Shown one piece after another: positions 42,193 to 50,537 of a stretch of DNA of 64,000 nt. Location: contig NZ_LQXS01000003.1 of assembly GCF_001586775.1 (NCBI RefSeq), forward strand, positions 186,001 through 250,000, given 5' to 3'. The translations under genes and the position numbers were made by a program. Within the stretch, counting starts at the first letter, position 1, and each line of letters starts with the position of its first letter. The stretch comes from Sphingobacterium populi (GTDB taxonomy: Bacteria; Bacteroidota; Bacteroidia; Sphingobacteriales; Sphingobacteriaceae). Below the pieces are notes generated by a model. That model was not told the origin of the DNA and made no database searches. It saw nothing but the letters and a program-made list of their open reading frames with translations.

Positions 42193-45165
42193 ATGTTATC
42201 GTTCAAAGTAACAAGACTTATTCTTTCCTTTATTGGGATATGGATCTTCCTTTCCGTGCAGGCGCAGGATCGTCCGGCATTGGAAGGGCGGGTCGTATCC
42301 GCGGCGGATGGTTCTGGCATTTCAGGTGCTACCGTTTCTTTGCTGCCTGGCGGAAGATCGACCAGCACAGATGAAACCGGTAATTTCCGTTTTACCAGTC
42401 CCGGAAATTCGGCACGCGTATCTGTCACGGCCATGGGATTCCAATCGGTAGAATTACCGATTTCCGGTAATATGATGACAATCACACTAGCGGTTGGCGA
42501 GACGGCATTAGAAGATATCGTCGTGATTGGCTATGGCTCGGTCAAACGTAAAGACGTAACCACCGCGATTTCTTCCGTATCACTAGAAGATGTGGAAGAG
42601 CGTCCGATCGTATCTGCAGCACAAGCGATCCAAGGTAGAGCGGCCGGTGTATCGGTCGTGCAAACCAGCGGTACGCCTGGCGGACAAACATCCATTCGTA
42701 TTCGTGGAGCTACTTCATTCAACGGAAGTAATGATCCATTATATGTGGTAGACAATGTACCGGTGGATAATATCAACTTTCTAGCGCCCACCGATATTGT
42801 GGATATGCAGGTGTTGAAAGATGCCTCTTCGGCAGCGATCTATGGATCACGCGCAGCGAATGGGGTCATCTTAATCACCACCAAACAAGGTCGAGCTGGC
42901 CAAGCAAAGATTGCATTGAATGCCTTAGGGACAATCAATCAAGTCACCAGCCGCATTGATGTGCTTAATGCAGCACAATACCGCGATTTGCAACAAGAGA
43001 TTGGTGTCGTCAATGTGCCATCTGGTCTTACCGATCAGACGGATTGGTTCAACGAAACCTATAAAAATGGCTTGACACAAAACTATCAGCTTTCCATCTC
43101 TGATGGTACGGAAAAGTTGCGTTATCACCTTTCTGGTGGTTACTTGGGCGAAAAAGGTGTGTTGAACACGGCATTTTTCAAACGCTATAACTTCCGGGCC
43201 AACATTGAAAACAATGTACGTGATTGGTTGAAGATTAATGCCAATGTAAGCTATTCGGACAATACCGATAATGGCATTATCAGCGGTACAGGTGCTAATC
43301 GCGGCGGTGTGATTCTATCGGTCATCAATACGCCGACCTATGCACCGATCTGGAATCCAGATTTTCCAAATCAATACTACAACAACTTCTACGGTGTGGG
43401 CAATATCACCCATCCGTTGGAGAATATGGAGCGTACGCGTAACAACAAAACCCGTGAAAACCGCTTAGTGGGATCGGGTAGTGCTACTATCTTATTTACT
43501 CCGGATCTCACGTTTAAATCGCTTTTTGCGATTGATCGTAGAAATGGATTGACTACTACCTTCTTAGATCCAATCACGACGCAATGGGGGCGTAACCAAT
43601 TCGGTACAGCGTCGGACTCGCGTAATATGAATACGGTGCTCACGTTCGACAATGTGTTGAACTACAACAAACGTTTTGACAAACACCAGATTGAGGCCAT
43701 GGCCGGAAGTTCATGGACGAGCTCGCAATACCAAAATAGCTGGATCAATGGTTCACACTTCATCAATGATTACATCCAGACATTAAATGCAGCAAACAGA
43801 ATCGCTTGGGACAATACGGGTACCGGCGCTTCGCAATGGGGAATCATGTCTTACTTTGCGCGGGCTACCTACAATTACGATGGTAAATATATCGTAACCG
43901 GAAATATCCGTGCGGATGGGTCTTCCAAACTACATCCAGATTATCGATGGGGCGTATTCCCATCCATGTCGGCCGCTTGGAGATTATCAGCTGAAGATTT
44001 TCTAGCTGACGTTTCATGGTTGAATGATTTAAAAATCCGCGGTGGCTGGGGACAAACGGGTAACCAATCGGGCGTAGGAGATTATGCGTACTTGCAATTG
44101 TACAATATCCAGCGCCAACCTTGGTTTGAAACTGGTCGCGAGAATGCTTTGCCGCTTATCAATCAAGCGAATCTTAGAACCAGAGATTTGACCTGGGAAA
44201 CTACGACACAAACCAACTTGGGTATTGACTTTACAGGTTTCGACAACCGATTGACGGTGAATTTTGACTTGTACCACAAGTACACCCGCGATATGTTGAT
44301 GTATGTAACCTTGCCAGCTGGAGCTTCAGTAGCGAACTCCTTAGTGAGAAACGAAGGCGAAATGCTGAACCGCGGTATGGAATTCAATGTGAGCAGCCGT
44401 AATCTCGTGCAGAATTTTATGTGGACGACAGATTTTAATATCTCGTTCAATAGAAACCGCTTAGAGAAGCTGGAATTACAGCAGATTTACAATACTGCAA
44501 ATACCTCCGAAGTGGTGAATGAACCTGTAGTTCGTAATACGCCAGGGCGTCCACTTGGAAGCTTTTATGGCTACATCTCAGATGGTGTTGATCCTGAAAC
44601 AGGTGATATGATCTACCGCGATCTAAACGGCGATGGCAGAATCTCACCGAGCGACCGTACGTTCATCGGTGATCCGAATCCTAAGTTTACGTTTGGCTTG
44701 ACCAACAATTTCAGCTACAAAGGTTTCAATTTATCAGTATTCTTACAAGGATCGTATGGCAATGATATCTTCAACGCTTCTCGTATGGAGATGGAAGGTA
44801 TGTACGATGGTAAAAACCAGTCTACGCGCGTATTAGACAGGTGGCAAGTGCCAGGCCAAATTACGGATGTGCCACGGGCAAACTATACCATGCGTAACTC
44901 GACCTACTTTATCGAAAATGGCAGTTTCCTACGTCTGAAAAACCTATCCTTCTCGTACAATATTCAGGCAGATAAATTGACACGTATGGGTATCACGCGC
45001 TTGCAGCCTTTTATCTCGGCAACCAACTTATTGACTTGGACCAACTATAGCGGCATGGATCCGGAAGTAAACCAGTGGGGAAATAGTGGGGCGGTACAAG
45101 GAATTGACTGGGGAACGTATCCACAGACGAAGTCGTACGTGCTTGGTGTAAACATTGATTTTTAA
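42193..45165 (+). CDS. SusC/RagA family TonB-linked outer membrane transporter
   Basis: A 990-residue SusC-like receptor: signal peptide at about 1-24, CarboxypepD_reg-like domain at about 28-100, plug at about 110-225 (EDIVVIGYGSVKRKDVTTAIS, IRIRGATSFNGSNDPLYVVDN, VLKDASSAAIYGSRAANGVILITTKQG) and a beta-barrel to the C-terminus. It imports oligosaccharides captured by SusD. It is followed by susD after 21 nt. The full plug and barrel are intact. Confidence 0.96.
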   Translation: MLSFKVTRLILSFIGIWIFLSVQAQDRPALEGRVVSAADGSGISGATVSLLPGGRSTSTDETGNFRFTSPGNSARVSVTAMGFQSVELPISGNMMTITLAVGETALEDIVVIGYGSVKRKDVTTAISSVSLEDVEERPIVSAAQAIQGRAAGVSVVQTSGTPGGQTSIRIRGATSFNGSNDPLYVVDNVPVDNINFLAPTDIVDMQVLKDASSAAIYGSRAANGVILITTKQGRAGQAKIALNALGTINQVTSRIDVLNAAQYRDLQQEIGVVNVPSGLTDQTDWFNETYKNGLTQNYQLSISDGTEKLRYHLSGGYLGEKGVLNTAFFKRYNFRANIENNVRDWLKINANVSYSDNTDNGIISGTGANRGGVILSVINTPTYAPIWNPDFPNQYYNNFYGVGNITHPLENMERTRNNKTRENRLVGSGSATILFTPDLTFKSLFAIDRRNGLTTTFLDPITTQWGRNQFGTASDSRNMNTVLTFDNVLNYNKRFDKHQIEAMAGSSWTSSQYQNSWINGSHFINDYIQTLNAANRIAWDNTGTGASQWGIMSYFARATYNYDGKYIVTGNIRADGSSKLHPDYRWGVFPSMSAAWRLSAEDFLADVSWLNDLKIRGGWGQTGNQSGVGDYAYLQLYNIQRQPWFETGRENALPLINQANLRTRDLTWETTTQTNLGIDFTGFDNRLTVNFDLYHKYTRDMLMYVTLPAGASVANSLVRNEGEMLNRGMEFNVSSRNLVQNFMWTTDFNISFNRNRLEKLELQQIYNTANTSEVVNEPVVRNTPGRPLGSFYGYISDGVDPETGDMIYRDLNGDGRISPSDRTFIGDPNPKFTFGLTNNFSYKGFNLSVFLQGSYGNDIFNASRMEMEGMYDGKNQSTRVLDRWQVPGQITDVPRANYTMRNSTYFIENGSFLRLKNLSFSYNIQADKLTRMGITRLQPFISATNLLTWTNYSGMDPEVNQWGNSGAVQGIDWGTYPQTKSYVLGVNIDF

Positions 45166-45186
45166 TTGGAATAAAACATAAATCTG

Positions 45187-46704
45187 ATGATACAGAAAAT
45201 ATATACGATAATCCTATTAGCATGTGTGTTGGTAACCAGCAGCTGTTCTCTAGGACTTGATCCGTTGGATAGCTATTCTGATGTGACTGAGGGAATCGAC
45301 GAAAAAGGAAACGAAGTGGTGTTCAGAGACAAAGCCGCAGTGCTTAGTCATTTGCAAACCATCTATCAGCAAATGCGCGACCGACAAGAACATTGGTATT
45401 TGGATCTACTACTTATTGCCGAAAGTCATTCGGATAATGCGTATGCCGGCACGACGGGCGCAGAGGTTTTGCCGTTTGAAAACAATGCTATTGATGGTGC
45501 CAACTCGGTATTGGGCAGAGATTGGGATCGTTATATGGTCGATGTGGCGAGAGCCAACCGATTGATCGTAAATATCGATTCGGTGACGGATGCATCACTT
45601 ACTAGCGCAGAACGCAGGCAATACAAAGCCGAAGCACAGATCTTCCGTGCCATGGTGTACTTTGATATGGTGCGGATTTGGGGCAATGTGCCTGTCGTCA
45701 CGATCGAAGGTCGGGATATTACTTCCGAAAATATCACGGATGTGTACAATGATTACTTCCCTGATCAAAATACGACCGAAGAAGTCTATCAGCAAATTGA
45801 AAAGGATTTGCTGGAAGCCGTAGCGTATGCCCCTGCAAATAACCCGGCCAACAAAACGCTCTTCACCAAATCAGTTGCTAGAGCATTATTAGCAAAAGTG
45901 TACGCCGAAAAACCATTGCGCGATTATGCAAAAGTGGTACAATATGCGGATCAGCTTGCCGCAGATGGCTTCGGTTTGGAAGAAGATTTTAGCAACCTAT
46001 TTGGCATGAATGCCAATAATACCGATGCGAAGATGCGCAACACACGCGAATCGATCTTAGAAGCACAATTCTTTGCCGGTAGCGGCAATTGGGTCACTTG
46101 GATGTTGGGTCGCGATTTGTCCAACTACAATAATCAATTCTCTTGGGCAAAATGGATCACGCCATCACGCGATTTGATTCGCGTATTCCAAGCGGAGAAT
46201 GATGAAGTACGCTTTCGCGAATCGGTAGTGTATTATGCAGCCGGTTGGAGCAACTATTACCCATCCAACAATTACCCATTCATGTTCAAAACGCGTTCGG
46301 CTTTTAATAGCATTATCAAATACCGCTATGCGGATATCTTGTTGCTGAAAGCAGAAGCATTGTTACTCGGGCCGTCCACAAACCTGACCGAAGCCGCAGC
46401 GATCATCGATCAAGTAAGACAACGGGTTGATTTGCCGGTATTACCAGCGGCGGTACGAAACAATCGCGATCAATTGCTGCAAGCTTTGATGAAAGAAAGA
46501 CGCCTAGAATTGGCTTTTGAAGGCGAACGTTGGTTTGACCTCGTACGCTGGGAAAAGGTAGAGGAAGTGATGAATAGCGTATACGGTCGCGATACGGGTC
46601 GCCGTCCGCAGGTATATTCTTTCGGTAGCGATTCCTACTTGTTGCCTATTCCACAAGGCGTATTGGATCAGAATTTAAAGCTAAACCAAAACCCAGGCTA
46701 TTAA
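45187..46704 (+). CDS. SusD/RagB family glycan-binding lipoprotein
   Basis: A 505-residue surface lipoprotein, lipobox Cys about residue 19 (VTSSCSLGLDPLD). The SusD fold is recognised by RAMVYFDMVRIWGNVPVVT near 155-175 (TPR-type helices) and the C-terminal KYRYADILLLKAEALL and LMKERRLELAFEGERWFDLVRWEKV. It forms a lid over the SusC barrel and binds the glycan. It is in an operon with susC, GH30 and the surface lipoprotein. Confidence 0.96.
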   Translation: MIQKIYTIILLACVLVTSSCSLGLDPLDSYSDVTEGIDEKGNEVVFRDKAAVLSHLQTIYQQMRDRQEHWYLDLLLIAESHSDNAYAGTTGAEVLPFENNAIDGANSVLGRDWDRYMVDVARANRLIVNIDSVTDASLTSAERRQYKAEAQIFRAMVYFDMVRIWGNVPVVTIEGRDITSENITDVYNDYFPDQNTTEEVYQQIEKDLLEAVAYAPANNPANKTLFTKSVARALLAKVYAEKPLRDYAKVVQYADQLAADGFGLEEDFSNLFGMNANNTDAKMRNTRESILEAQFFAGSGNWVTWMLGRDLSNYNNQFSWAKWITPSRDLIRVFQAENDEVRFRESVVYYAAGWSNYYPSNNYPFMFKTRSAFNSIIKYRYADILLLKAEALLLGPSTNLTEAAAIIDQVRQRVDLPVLPAAVRNNRDQLLQALMKERRLELAFEGERWFDLVRWEKVEEVMNSVYGRDTGRRPQVYSFGSDSYLLPIPQGVLDQNLKLNQNPGY

Positions 46705-46714
46705 CCCATTAATA

Positions 46715-48208
46715 ATGATAACCATGATAAAACGACATATGATGCTACAATTTTCTTTAGGATTTCTGCTGATGCTTTCCTGTGGTTCGGAGAGTTCATT
46801 CACCGAAATGATGCCCGAGCTCGAGCCCACTTCTGGCGATGTGACCTTATACATAACCTCTGGATACCGTATTCAGGAATTCAAGAAAACGTACCTCAAT
46901 TTTAGTGCGAATGACAATCTATCGCCTAATACCTTATTCTTAGATCCGCAGCAAACTTACCAGACCATGGATGGTTTTGGTGCAGCCATCACCGGATCTT
47001 CGGCGTACAACCTGTTAAAAATGTCGGCGGCAGATCGTGCGAAGTTCTTGAAAGAAACCTTCTCGACTACCGAAGGAATGGGACAGAGCTATGTGCGTAT
47101 CGCGATTGGCTGTTCGGATTTTTCCCTAAGCGAATACACGCTGAATGACAAACCGGGCATCGAGAATTTTGCTTTGCAAAAAGAAGAACTGGAATATGTA
47201 ATCCCCGTGATGAAGGAGATCTTGGCGATCAACCCAGATATTAAAGTGATGGGTTCGCCATGGACAGCGCCGCTTTGGATGAAGGTCAATAATCTACAAG
47301 AGCGTGCTCCGTATACATCTTGGACTGGCGGACACCTTAATCCAGCGCATTACCAAGATTATGGAACATACTTCGTCAAATGGATTCAAGCCATGGAAGC
47401 GCAAGGAATTCGTATCCATTCCATCACGCCACAAAATGAGCCATTGAATCACCTGAATTCTGCTTCGATGGTGATGAAGTGGGAAGAGCAGCGCGATTTC
47501 ATCAAGCAAGCTTTAGGCCCTAAATTGCGCGGTGCAGGCTTGCAAACGAAGATCTATGCTTACGATCATAACTACAACTATGATAATATGGCCGATCAGC
47601 AAAGTTACCCAGTCCGCATCTATGAAGATGCTGAAGCGTCGCAATACATTGCGGGAGCAGCGTATCATAACTATGGTGGCGATCGTAGTGAGTTGTTGGA
47701 TATTCATGCCAAAGCACCAGATAAAGAATTGATCTTTTCTGAAACATCGATCGGTACGTGGAACAACGGAAATGTGTTGAGTACGCAATTAATCGCCGAT
47801 ATGCGTGAAGTTGGCTTAGGAACGATCAATAACTGGAGCCGCGGTGTTATCGTGTGGAACTTGATGTTGGATGCCGATCGCGGCCCGACGCGTGAAGGCG
47901 GTTGCCTTACTTGTTATGGTGCAGTAGATATTGACTCGGATTACCGTACTATCAAGAAAAACTCGCATTACTTCGTTGTAGGTCATCTATCGGCCGTAGT
48001 GAAATCAGGTGCGGTTCGCATTGGTTCAAAAGGAAAAACACCAGATGGAATTATTCATAGTGCATTCCGCAATCCGGATAATAGCTTTGCGATTGTATTG
48101 GCCAACAGCAACTCGGTAGATACATCGGTCACATTTAGTGATGGTGATAAGCATTTTACACACATCGTGCCGGCCAATTCAGTTGTTTCTTATCAGTGGG
48201 GTAAATAA
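46715..48208 (+). CDS. GH30 family glycoside hydrolase lipoprotein, probable endo-beta-1,6-glucanase
   Basis: A 497-residue lipoprotein (Cys23 in LMLSC) with a GH30 (beta/alpha)8 barrel and side beta-domain. The acid/base is Glu242 in TPQNEPLN and the nucleophile Glu343 in FSETSIGTW. GFGAAITGSSAYNLLKM and YVRIAIGCSDFSLSEYT are family landmarks. The best-known Bacteroidota GH30 in a susCD locus, subfamily 3 in B. thetaiotaomicron, cleaves beta-1,6-glucan. Specificity is inferred. ATG codons at 46715 and 46724 are alternatives. Confidence 0.9.
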   Translation: MITMIKRHMMLQFSLGFLLMLSCGSESSFTEMMPELEPTSGDVTLYITSGYRIQEFKKTYLNFSANDNLSPNTLFLDPQQTYQTMDGFGAAITGSSAYNLLKMSAADRAKFLKETFSTTEGMGQSYVRIAIGCSDFSLSEYTLNDKPGIENFALQKEELEYVIPVMKEILAINPDIKVMGSPWTAPLWMKVNNLQERAPYTSWTGGHLNPAHYQDYGTYFVKWIQAMEAQGIRIHSITPQNEPLNHLNSASMVMKWEEQRDFIKQALGPKLRGAGLQTKIYAYDHNYNYDNMADQQSYPVRIYEDAEASQYIAGAAYHNYGGDRSELLDIHAKAPDKELIFSETSIGTWNNGNVLSTQLIADMREVGLGTINNWSRGVIVWNLMLDADRGPTREGGCLTCYGAVDIDSDYRTIKKNSHYFVVGHLSAVVKSGAVRIGSKGKTPDGIIHSAFRNPDNSFAIVLANSNSVDTSVTFSDGDKHFTHIVPANSVVSYQWGK

Positions 48209-48216
48209 GAATTCGT

Positions 48217-49545
48217 ATGAAAAGATATCATTTTTTGATCGGATGCGTGATCGCTTTCGTGGCGACCACAAGCTGCCAGAAAGAGCAATCTGCGATGGAC
48301 GGCAGTCCAGAAATGACCCTACATACCACCTATGATAATGCCTTTTTCGCAGACAGTCTACAGTTTAGTGTAGACGTCAGCGATGGCAGTGGCATTCCTT
48401 TATCCACGCTGAAAGCGTATTTGTACTACGGGGACGAAATCGTGTCGGAAACGACGATCCGTACGAAAGAATACGGACGCTACGAAGGCAAGCTATTTGC
48501 GCCATATTATGCCGAAATCCCGAATGGCGCCGCTACCATCAAGTTGGTGTTGCAAAACATCAACAAAGGAACAAGCGAAGAGCAGATTGCGGTGCCACTG
48601 CAGCGTCCGGATTATCCGCACCTTACTTTAGTGGCAGAAGATGGAACGCGGCATGAGATGAGTAGAACTGGACTTTATCAGTATATGGCGGAGAAAGAAT
48701 TTCCAATGAAATTGAAAGGCTACATCGAAGCACCAGCTTTTGGAGAGCATGGTAATGTGCTGCAATTTGGCTACAGCGGTGATAAAATCACACAAGGTAC
48801 CAACAGCCTGATCTCCTTCTCGTACCTTTCTGATGGAGTTTATCCGATCACCTTCAACACGATGAACTATGCAGCAGGACCATTCTTGAGCTATAGCATC
48901 AACGATGTGGATTTGCTGTTATCAGGAGAAGAATTGTATACGGCCGACTTATCATTGCAGAAAGATCAAGTATTGCGCATTGATGGCATTGCAGATTTAG
49001 CAGATTGGTCGATCGATGCGGATTATATCCGTCAGGAGAATGGCGAATATCGTTTTGATGCGATCAATGGAACTTATCGTATTACGGCTGATTTTGTGCG
49101 TAAATACTTTGTTATCGAAGCCATGCAAGCTGGCCAATTAGCGAAGCTAAATACCGATGGAACGGGTGCGATCTGGATTATCGGAGAAGGCATCGGAAAA
49201 CCAAACTTGGCTAATCAAGTCGGTTGGACAACGGAAAAAGCATTATGTATGGCGCCAATCGGCAATAAGCGCTATCGCGTAACGGTAGTGGGTGGCGAAT
49301 CCATGCGGGCTGATAACATCAACTTCAAATTTTTCCACCAGAAAGGTTGGGGTGGAGAATTTGCTGGTGCACACATCACGACCGAAAGCGAATTGATTTT
49401 TATCGGTGATGGAACTAATGGTAGGGATTCTGGCAACTTAGGAATCACAACCGGATCGGCATTAGAAGCGGGTAGTACGTATGTGCTGACGGTAGATGTG
49501 AGTGCCGGTAATGAAGCTGCCGTGCTTATCGTAGAAAAACGCTAA
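48217..49545 (+). CDS. Surface glycan-binding lipoprotein (SusE/F-position, DUF5125-like)
   Basis: A 442-residue lipoprotein (Cys20 in TTSCQKEQS) with several beta-sandwich repeats. The C-terminal part has WSIDADYIRQENGEYRFDAINGTYRITADFVRKYF and SSYVLTVDVS-like strands typical of the SusE/SusF-position proteins of beta-glucan loci (DUF5125/DUF5121-type). It should bind the polysaccharide at the cell surface. It is the last gene of the operon, 9 nt after GH30, and is followed by a strong terminator. Confidence 0.75.
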   Translation: MKRYHFLIGCVIAFVATTSCQKEQSAMDGSPEMTLHTTYDNAFFADSLQFSVDVSDGSGIPLSTLKAYLYYGDEIVSETTIRTKEYGRYEGKLFAPYYAEIPNGAATIKLVLQNINKGTSEEQIAVPLQRPDYPHLTLVAEDGTRHEMSRTGLYQYMAEKEFPMKLKGYIEAPAFGEHGNVLQFGYSGDKITQGTNSLISFSYLSDGVYPITFNTMNYAAGPFLSYSINDVDLLLSGEELYTADLSLQKDQVLRIDGIADLADWSIDADYIRQENGEYRFDAINGTYRITADFVRKYFVIEAMQAGQLAKLNTDGTGAIWIIGEGIGKPNLANQVGWTTEKALCMAPIGNKRYRVTVVGGESMRADNINFKFFHQKGWGGEFAGAHITTESELIFIGDGTNGRDSGNLGITTGSALEAGSTYVLTVDVSAGNEAAVLIVEKR

Positions 49546-49576
49546 AATAACTCAGCCAACACAAACTAAGATAGCT

Positions 49577-49623
49577 AGCCAGCTGTTGACTGATCTTTAA
49601 ATCAGGCAACAGCTGGCTTTTTC
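49577..49623. terminator. Terminator at the end of the polysaccharide locus
   Basis: Arms at 49577-49594 and 49601-49618 form a long interrupted stem (12 + 4 bp with a 2-nt internal mismatch) around a 6-nt loop, followed by T5. It lies between the convergent PUL and mtgA and may serve both. Confidence 0.88.
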
Positions 49624-49624
49624 T

Positions 49625-50353
49625 TTATTCCGGAATTTTGTAGTGATTCAGGTAGCGGACAATGCTGTTCGCCCGTCGGTTCACGTAGGCAGACGGTCTG
49701 CGTGCATCCCATTTACGTGGGTTGGGTAATATGGCAATGATCAGTGCCGCTTCTTTGCGACTCAAACTTTTGCCCGATTTGCCATAGTAATAATGTGATG
49801 CGGCCTCTGCACCATACACACCTTGTCCCATCTCAATGACATTGAGATACACCTCCAAAATTCGCTTCTTCGACCAGAACAATTCAATCAATACCGTGAA
49901 ATAGGTTTCCAAACCTTTGCGAAACCAAGATCGCGCGGGCCATAAAAACACATTTTTGGCCACTTGTTGACTGATTGTACTGCCGCCACGCAGTGCATCG
50001 CCCGATTGATTACGTTTTAGAGCTTGCTCGATGGCTTTGGTATCAAAACCGTGATGCGTCATGAAGAAAGCATCTTCACCAGCCAAGGCTGCTTTCTTGA
50101 GATTGTCGGACAAATCCTCGTATGGCAACCAAGTTTTGTCAACCTTAAAACCTTTGCCCTTCGATTGCCATTCAAATCCGCGCTTGATCATCAAATACGT
50201 GATCGGTGGATTAATAAATCGCAATGCAATCACCCAAAGCAAGCTGAATGCAATCAAGCCAAGCAAAATACGGCCGATCCACCAAAGGATCTTATTTTGC
50301 TTCTTTTTTACCTTTCTCTTTCTGTTATTTTTTGTCGTCCGCTTAATCGCCAT
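49625..50353 (-). CDS. mtgA: Monofunctional peptidoglycan glycosyltransferase
   Basis: A 242-residue GT51 enzyme that polymerises lipid II into glycan strands without a transpeptidase domain. A basic N-terminus and one membrane helix (about 20-45) precede GT51 motifs EDAFFMTHHGFD, RGGSTISQQVAKNVFLW, ILEVYLNVIEMGQGVYGAEAASHYYYGK. The ATG at 50353 is chosen over an upstream GTG at 50395, because the promoter element lies at 50381-50388. Confidence 0.93.
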   Translation of the reverse strand: MAIKRTTKNNRKRKVKKKQNKILWWIGRILLGLIAFSLLWVIALRFINPPITYLMIKRGFEWQSKGKGFKVDKTWLPYEDLSDNLKKAALAGEDAFFMTHHGFDTKAIEQALKRNQSGDALRGGSTISQQVAKNVFLWPARSWFRKGLETYFTVLIELFWSKKRILEVYLNVIEMGQGVYGAEAASHYYYGKSGKSLSRKEAALIIAILPNPRKWDARRPSAYVNRRANSIVRYLNHYKIPE

Positions 50354-50380
50354 GGTGCTGGTATGATCCCAATAAAAATG

Positions 50381-50388
50381 CAAAGCTA
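50381..50388 (-). promoter_or_regulatory. Putative -7 element of mtgA
   Basis: On the minus strand TAGCTTTG, an exact TAnnTTTG, 27 nt before the ATG at 50353. It predicts a leader of about 20 nt and argues against the longer mtgA frame. Confidence 0.45.
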
Positions 50389-50537
50389 CAACCAAAGCAG
50401 AGATATTTCCTAATCACTTTTCATTTCGATAAAGCCATACTCTCCCAAAAGCTGAAAGAAAAATACTAAAACAGATGGGTAGATTTACTTGTTTAGTCAG
50501 TAATCAAATTTATACATACACCCAATAATTACTTGAA

